Source: a bacterium HR27 (GTDB lineage: Bacteria; Chloroflexota; Chloroflexia; Thermomicrobiales; Thermomicrobiaceae). From it: a stretch of DNA of 16,585 bases. The notes beneath the pieces were generated by a model. It had not been told where the DNA came from. It was given only the letters and a program-made list of their open reading frames with translations, and ran no database searches. Where the stretch lies: positions 1-16,585 of the forward strand of contig BEID01000002.1 of the NCBI GenBank assembly GCA_002898975.1, given 5' to 3'. Made by a program: the position numbers and the translations under genes. Of this stretch, positions 13,629 through 16,585 are shown piece by piece; within the stretch, counting starts at the first letter, position 1, and every line of letters begins with the position of its first letter.

Positions 13629-14477
13629 GCCGAGCAGTGCGAGCGGAAACTGCTCTCGATGCCGGAACGATCGGCTGTATTCAGCTGTGACGATCGTGAC
13701 CGTGCCGGCACCGATGACCCGGCCGACCCCTTCCGCGAAGTCGAGAAGACAGGCGGTGTGCTCGTCGATGCCGAGAATGGTCGTCTCCGGTGGCAGCAGG
13801 CGAACGAGCTGGGTGAAGCGCTCCTGGCCCATGAAGCAACAGCTGGTATCGAGTTCTTCACCACCCTCGCGATTGTTCCAGTGCGGAATGATGGCGAGGG
13901 AAAAGCCGAGCGATCCCAGGAGATCCAATCCCTCGATCCAGTGCAGGTCAGCCCCGGCCTTGTAGATCTCGTAGACCGGTAACGCGAAACGACTGACCGC
14001 GATAGCAGCCGCACTGGCGAACGCTAGGCGCAGACCGGATTGCCAACGCTCGACGAGGCGCTGCCAGGTCCGTGTTCCGGCGAGCTGGCGGATCATGTAC
14101 GTGGGGCTGCCTGGGCCCGCGAAGACACAATCGGCCCACTCGACCGGCTCAGCGACGAGCGGCTCGTCCGGATCGAAGACGGTGCCGCGCCGGCGAGCTG
14201 GGACGTAGCGGATTTCTGGCTGCAGCTCTGGCAGGTGTTGGCGGAGGAAGTCACCGATCTTGCGCGCCACCAGCGCCGCATTGGGCTGAAATCCAGCCGG
14301 CGTCTCGAGTAAGGCGATGCGTACCGGCCGGGGGAGCGAGCCGAGCAACGCGGCGAACGCTTGCCGACCGGCCCGTGCGGTCTCGCCGGAGCCGATGAGA
14401 GCAATAGCGCCCGGTGAACCGGTGATCGGTTGTCTTTCCGGCGTTCCGGCTGACGTGGCGACGATCCTCTCAACCAG
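13602..14477 (-). CDS. S51-peptidase-like (cyanophycinase / class I amidotransferase fold) protein with unusual start
   Basis: A protein of the peptidase S51 type. Counting from the first ordinary start (TTG 14348), it shows IALLETPAGFQPN (11-23), FAGPGSPTY (76-84), the nucleophile region FASAAA with Ser112 (usually GTSAGA, so the glycines are replaced), IPHWNNREGG (154-163) and GIDEHTA (193-199). The frame is clearly coding upstream of TTG 14348: codons from 14405 give IALIGSGETARAGRQAF, the expected first strand of this fold, and the frame is open back to the ccdA stop at 14496. No ATG, GTG or TTG exists in frame there. CTG 14477 is given as the provisional start, close to AAGGAG; ATT 14405 is another. 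A good ribosome site/TTG pair at 14473 lies in a different frame, so a frameshift is also possible. Last gene of the CmtR-like operon. Hydrolytic activity is not assured. Confidence 0.72.
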   Translation of the reverse strand: MVERIVATSAGTPERQPITGSPGAIALIGSGETARAGRQAFAALLGSLPRPVRIALLETPAGFQPNAALVARKIGDFLRQHLPELQPEIRYVPARRRGTVFDPDEPLVAEPVEWADCVFAGPGSPTYMIRQLAGTRTWQRLVERWQSGLRLAFASAAAIAVSRFALPVYEIYKAGADLHWIEGLDLLGSLGFSLAIIPHWNNREGGEELDTSCCFMGQERFTQLVRLLPPETTILGIDEHTACLLDFAEGVGRVIGAGTVTIVTAEYSRSFRHREQFPLALLGSIAPIDNL

Positions 14478-14495
14478 GCTCCTTCGGCCAGTCTC

Positions 14496-15230
14496 TCAGC
14501 GATACGCCGACCAATACAGGACGATCGTCATGCCCGCGAAGACGAGCAGCGCGGCGGCTGCGGTCTGCACGTACGGAACAGCGCGCCGCACCGTGCGCAC
14601 GAGCCCGAGGCGTAGGAATGCGAGGGCGAAGGTCAGGGTCACGATGACGGAAGCCATCCCCAGACTGTAGCTTCCCAGCTGGAGTGTTCCACGCAACACG
14701 TTCCCGCTCACCAGTGCGCTGCCCGCTGCGATCATGAAGACCGGCAGCGTGCAACTGAGCGAGCAGAGTCCATAGGCGAGACCGAAGAGGTAAAAGGCCC
14801 GAACCGAGCGCTCGCCGCCTCGCGTGAGGCGATCGGAGAGTTGCTCGAAGATCGTCGGTCGTGCCACTTTGCCGAAGAACATCGCCGCTCCGAAGACGAT
14901 GAGCAGGATACCGATTGCCGTGCCGATCCAGGGCATGATCGGGAAGAGGAACGTCCCACCGAGCGAGACGACGACGCCGGCCAGAACGAAGAGGGTGGAA
15001 AAACCGAGCGAGACGCTCAGGCCGACGAGTGCGGCTCGGAAGAGTCGCTGAGAAACACCCAGCCTCGTCTCCTCGTGGTTGCCCAGAAACAGGGCCAGAT
15101 AGGCGGGTAGCATCGCGAACCCGCAGGGATTGACAGCAGCAACCATCCCGGCACCGAAGCTGTAGCCGAAGGGCAGCCAGCTGGCGACTACGGACAGCCA
15201 AGAGGCGAACCAGGCTTGCAGCTCACTCAT
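14496..15230 (-). CDS. CcdA/DsbD-type thiol-redox membrane protein
   Basis: A 244-residue membrane protein with about six spans. The CcdA hallmark Asn-Pro-Cys is at Cys36 in AAVNPCGFAMLPAYLALFLG (31-50). The partner cysteine is Cys160 in GLCSLSCTLPVF, which carries an additional Cys156. CcdA proteins pass reducing power from cytoplasmic thioredoxin across the membrane, for cytochrome c assembly or other thiol partners. Here no cytochrome c genes are nearby; the neighbours are a metal-sensor-type ArsR regulator and a small Cys-containing membrane protein. That suggests a thiol or metal role (inference). Start ATG 15230 overlaps the stop of the previous gene by 8 bases and has GGGAAG upstream; a GTG at 15269 would add 13 polar residues. 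The S51-like frame follows directly after its stop, in the same reading frame. Confidence 0.88.
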   Translation of the reverse strand: MSELQAWFASWLSVVASWLPFGYSFGAGMVAAVNPCGFAMLPAYLALFLGNHEETRLGVSQRLFRAALVGLSVSLGFSTLFVLAGVVVSLGGTFLFPIMPWIGTAIGILLIVFGAAMFFGKVARPTIFEQLSDRLTRGGERSVRAFYLFGLAYGLCSLSCTLPVFMIAAGSALVSGNVLRGTLQLGSYSLGMASVIVTLTFALAFLRLGLVRTVRRAVPYVQTAAAALLVFAGMTIVLYWSAYR

Positions 15231-15444
15231 CGGTGCTTCCCGTACATGCACGTGTCGGTCGGACGTCACAGTGACTCGTTTGGCCGGTGAGCCAGGCGCC
15301 GAGCAATGAGCCGCTCAGCGGAGCGAGGACGACGAGCAGGAGGGCCCAGTGGTGGGTCGCGAAACTGTAGATCATGAGCATCGAGGCGACGAGGAGCCAG
15401 CTGATCCGACAGGGCGCGAGCAGTGCCAGCCAACGTTCCGGCAT
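15223..15444 (-). CDS. Small Cys-containing two-span membrane protein, unknown function
   Basis: A 73-residue protein with two likely membrane segments (about 13-30 and 33-52). His31-His32 lie in the turn between them, Cys12 lies at the mouth of the first segment, and Cys59 and Cys67 lie in the short C-terminal tail (HCDVRPTRAC). The Cys/His layout fits metal or thiol handling, but I do not recognise MerT, MerF or any other named family. ATG 15444 is chosen since GAGGAG lies 8 bases upstream; the TTG six bases earlier is too close to it. The gene starts 2 bases after the regulator's stop codon and overlaps the CcdA-type gene by 8 bases, so it is firmly inside the operon. Too short to be certain, but spacing, ribosome site and membrane pattern all agree. 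Confidence 0.7.
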   Translation of the reverse strand: MPERWLALLAPCRISWLLVASMLMIYSFATHHWALLLVVLAPLSGSLLGAWLTGQTSHCDVRPTRACTGSTDE

Positions 15445-15446
15445 CG

Positions 15447-15875
15447 TCAAGTCTCCTCTGGTGGATCATGGCGTGTTGCGATGATGCAGGAAGCGATTGC
15501 TGCGGCGTTCGGGCGAGCCAGCTCCCGTGCCAGGGCCAGCAGGGCGGGGATGCGATGGTCGGCGAGTGCGTAGTACCGGAACTTGCCGTCCTGCCGGACA
15601 CGCACGAAGCCGCAGGTTCGGAGACAGCTCAGGTGCGCCGAGACGCGCCCTTGTGGTTGACCGAGCCGTTCGACGAGCGCACTGACGTGGAGTTCTCCGT
15701 CACGGCTCAAATGCTCGAGGATCCGCAAGCGCGTTGGGTCGGCCAGTGCATGGAGAAAGCGCGCCAGGATCTCGCTCGGAACATCGCTGGTCGAGTCGCT
15801 ACTGCGGACATGTGGAGCAGCGATCCGGGGGTGTCGAGCTCGGTTGTCCACTTGCTCGCGCGTACGCTCGGCCAT
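15447..15875 (-). CDS. ArsR/SmtB family repressor, CmtR-like metal sensor
   Basis: A 142-residue winged-helix regulator. Residues 35-105 form the ArsR fold: LHALADPTRLRILEHLSRDG (41-60), the recognition region QPQGRVSAHLSCLRTCGFV (73-91) and the wing VRVRQDGKFRYYAL (91-104). Cys84 and Cys88 in SCLRTC sit in the DNA-recognition helix. Together with a C-terminal Cys130 they reproduce the spacing of the Cd(II)/Pb(II) sites of mycobacterial CmtR (Cys57, Cys61, Cys102, from memory). Family knowledge: the metal-free dimer represses its own operon, and metal binding releases DNA. Start ATG 15875 has AGGAG 7 bases upstream; the open frame up to 16058 reads through a terminator and is rejected. The first 30 residues are polar and probably disordered. 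It leads the operon with the small membrane protein, CcdA-type and S51-like genes. A weak -10-like TACACT at 15899-15894 (minus) lacks a -35. Confidence 0.9.
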   Translation of the reverse strand: MAERTREQVDNRARHPRIAAPHVRSSDSTSDVPSEILARFLHALADPTRLRILEHLSRDGELHVSALVERLGQPQGRVSAHLSCLRTCGFVRVRQDGKFRYYALADHRIPALLALARELARPNAAAIASCIIATRHDPPEET

Positions 15876-15943
15876 GCCGCAACTCCTGACCGAAGTGTAC
15901 AAGTTCCTGCCTTCTGGTGTTCCCGCCTCCCAGGAACGAAAGC

Positions 15944-15973
15944 GTAGCGGCCGCTCTCCAGAGCGGCCGCTAC
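15944..15973 (-). terminator. Perfect 14-bp-arm inverted repeat, terminator after the gene at 16000
   Basis: GTAGCGGCCGCTCT (15944-15957) and AGAGCGGCCGCTAC (15960-15973) are exact reverse complements with a 2-base centre. On the minus strand the stem begins 26 bases after the stop codon at 16000 and is followed by GCTTTCGTT, a poor T-rich tract. It therefore probably ends the gene at the right edge and insulates the CmtR-like operon. Each arm contains the self-complementary AGCGGCCGCT, so other foldings are possible. Confidence 0.65.
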
Positions 15974-15999
15974 GGGTGTGTGACTCGTTCGGGTCACCG

Positions 16000-16585
16000 T
16001 TAGTCGGTGAATTCGGCGAGAGGCTCCTCACTGAAGGAGAAGTCGGCCCACAGTTCACGCAGTTGGGTGACGAGCGAACTCACGCTCCGGCGGAGTTGCT
16101 CGCGCTGCTCAGGACGCAAGAGGCCGAAGTAGACCAGTGCTGTCGCGGCGCCGAGCCAGAAGCCGAGGGCGGCGGTTTCCTGAGCTGCTTGACGCACGCG
16201 GGTGAGGAGACCGGGGCGCGTTGCTCGCGGTCGCTTCGCCGCCAGACGGTTCGGTACCGCCCGCGCCTGTGCGGTTGCACGCTGGACAGCTTGTTCAGCC
16301 TTCTGGACAGCCTGGCGGGCTGCCGCTTCAGTGGCTGGGAGCACCTCGCGCTGCAGCTTTTCGACCGCAGTGCGCTCGGCCTCGAGCACGGCTTGAGCCC
16401 GGCGTGCCTGTTTCGGCAGGTTGCGTGCTGCCTCCTGCACGGCAGGTCGAACCCGTCGACGCCAGAAGGAGCGAGCGACCTCGCCGTCGTGCACCGGCAA
16501 GCGGTCGCGCAGTTCCTGGATCGACTCCCGTAAGGTTTGAAGTGCCGACTCAAGATCGATCTCCTCGGCCAGACGCTGTCGCAAG
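16000..16585 (-). CDS. Coiled-coil protein with one C-terminal membrane segment (partial at 5' end)
   Basis: At least 194 residues, open to the right window edge, so the true start is probably outside (a TTG at 16584 or a GTG further in are weaker options). The visible part is a long Ala/Arg/Gln/Glu-rich helical region with heptad character (for example EKLQREVLPATEAAARQAVQ and QKAEQAVQRATAQARAV). A single hydrophobic stretch (LGFWLGAATALVYFGLL, about 139-155) and an acidic C-terminus (FSFSEEPLAEFTD) follow. The glycine-rich hydrophobic segment after a charged helix recalls YtxH-like membrane-associated stress proteins, but the match is too weak for a name. It ends before the hairpin at 15944-15973, which is its likely terminator. 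Confidence 0.7.
   Translation of the reverse strand, partial: LRQRLAEEIDLESALQTLRESIQELRDRLPVHDGEVARSFWRRRVRPAVQEAARNLPKQARRAQAVLEAERTAVEKLQREVLPATEAAARQAVQKAEQAVQRATAQARAVPNRLAAKRPRATRPGLLTRVRQAAQETAALGFWLGAATALVYFGLLRPEQREQLRRSVSSLVTQLRELWADFSFSEEPLAEFTD

Noticed and set aside
14093..14473. Minus-strand frame starting at TTG 14473 with a good ribosome site
   Set aside because: Its protein is Ser/Arg/Pro-rich and unlike any family, while the overlapping frame carries the S51-type first strand; kept only as a possible start for a frameshifted product.
15876..16058. N-terminal extension of the ArsR-type regulator to 16058
   Set aside because: It would translate through the perfect terminator hairpin and into the neighbouring gene; ATG 15875 with AGGAG gives the normal family N-terminus.

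Overview
The window looks like chromosomal DNA of a high-GC (roughly 60-65% by eye), probably thermophilic bacterium, most likely a Chloroflexota of the Thermomicrobium/Sphaerobacter kind. The taxonomic guess rests on protein style: lipoproteins with long Thr/Pro linkers after the lipobox, frequent GTG starts, Arg/Val/Glu-rich proteins and tightly overlapping genes. No rRNA, tRNA, CRISPR array, insertion sequence or phage gene was seen. Nearly all of the window is coding, and no gene-free stretch exceeds about 205 bases.

Layout. (1) Positions 1-3018, minus strand: a four-gene unit of ECF sigma factor, zinc-finger anti-sigma factor, ABC ATPase and ABC-2 permease (cut by the left edge). The genes overlap or nearly touch. 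(2) Positions 3046-3469, minus: a small lipoprotein that is almost only a Thr/Pro stalk. It is followed by an intrinsic terminator lying directly in front of the sigma gene. (3) Positions 3656-5037, plus: a second Thr/Pro-linker lipoprotein and two small membrane proteins of unknown role. (4) Positions 5133-6094, plus: an MgtC/SapB membrane protein and a DUF488 protein behind a plausible promoter. (5) Positions 6081-10606, minus: an acetoin dehydrogenase operon transcribed from a good sigma-A-type promoter in the order E2-like fusion, E1 alpha (acoA), E1 beta (acoB), acoX. The E2-like protein joins a lipoyl domain, an E3-binding domain and an alpha/beta hydrolase. (6) Positions 10744-13628: two MFS transporters on plus, with a small cupin protein on minus between them. 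(7) Positions 13602-15875, minus: a compact operon of a CmtR-like ArsR regulator, a 73-residue Cys-containing membrane protein, a CcdA-type membrane protein and an S51-peptidase-like protein. The S51-like protein has no normal start codon in the right place. (8) Positions 15944-16585, minus: a perfect-stem terminator and the gene it ends, a coiled-coil protein with one membrane segment, cut by the right edge.

How the parts work together. The E1 alpha/E1 beta/E2 set would cleave acetoin to acetaldehyde plus acetyl groups on CoA. E3 and the usual activator acoR are not in the window and must be elsewhere. The ECF module is a self-contained membrane-stress or export switch. The CmtR-like operon suggests a response to soft metals or thiol stress built on thiol-redox membrane proteins. 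Three convergent gene pairs overlap at their 3' ends, leaving no room for conventional terminators. The points that most deserve a second look are the E2-like fusion, the terminator in front of the ECF operon, the start problem of the S51-like gene and the CmtR/CcdA operon.
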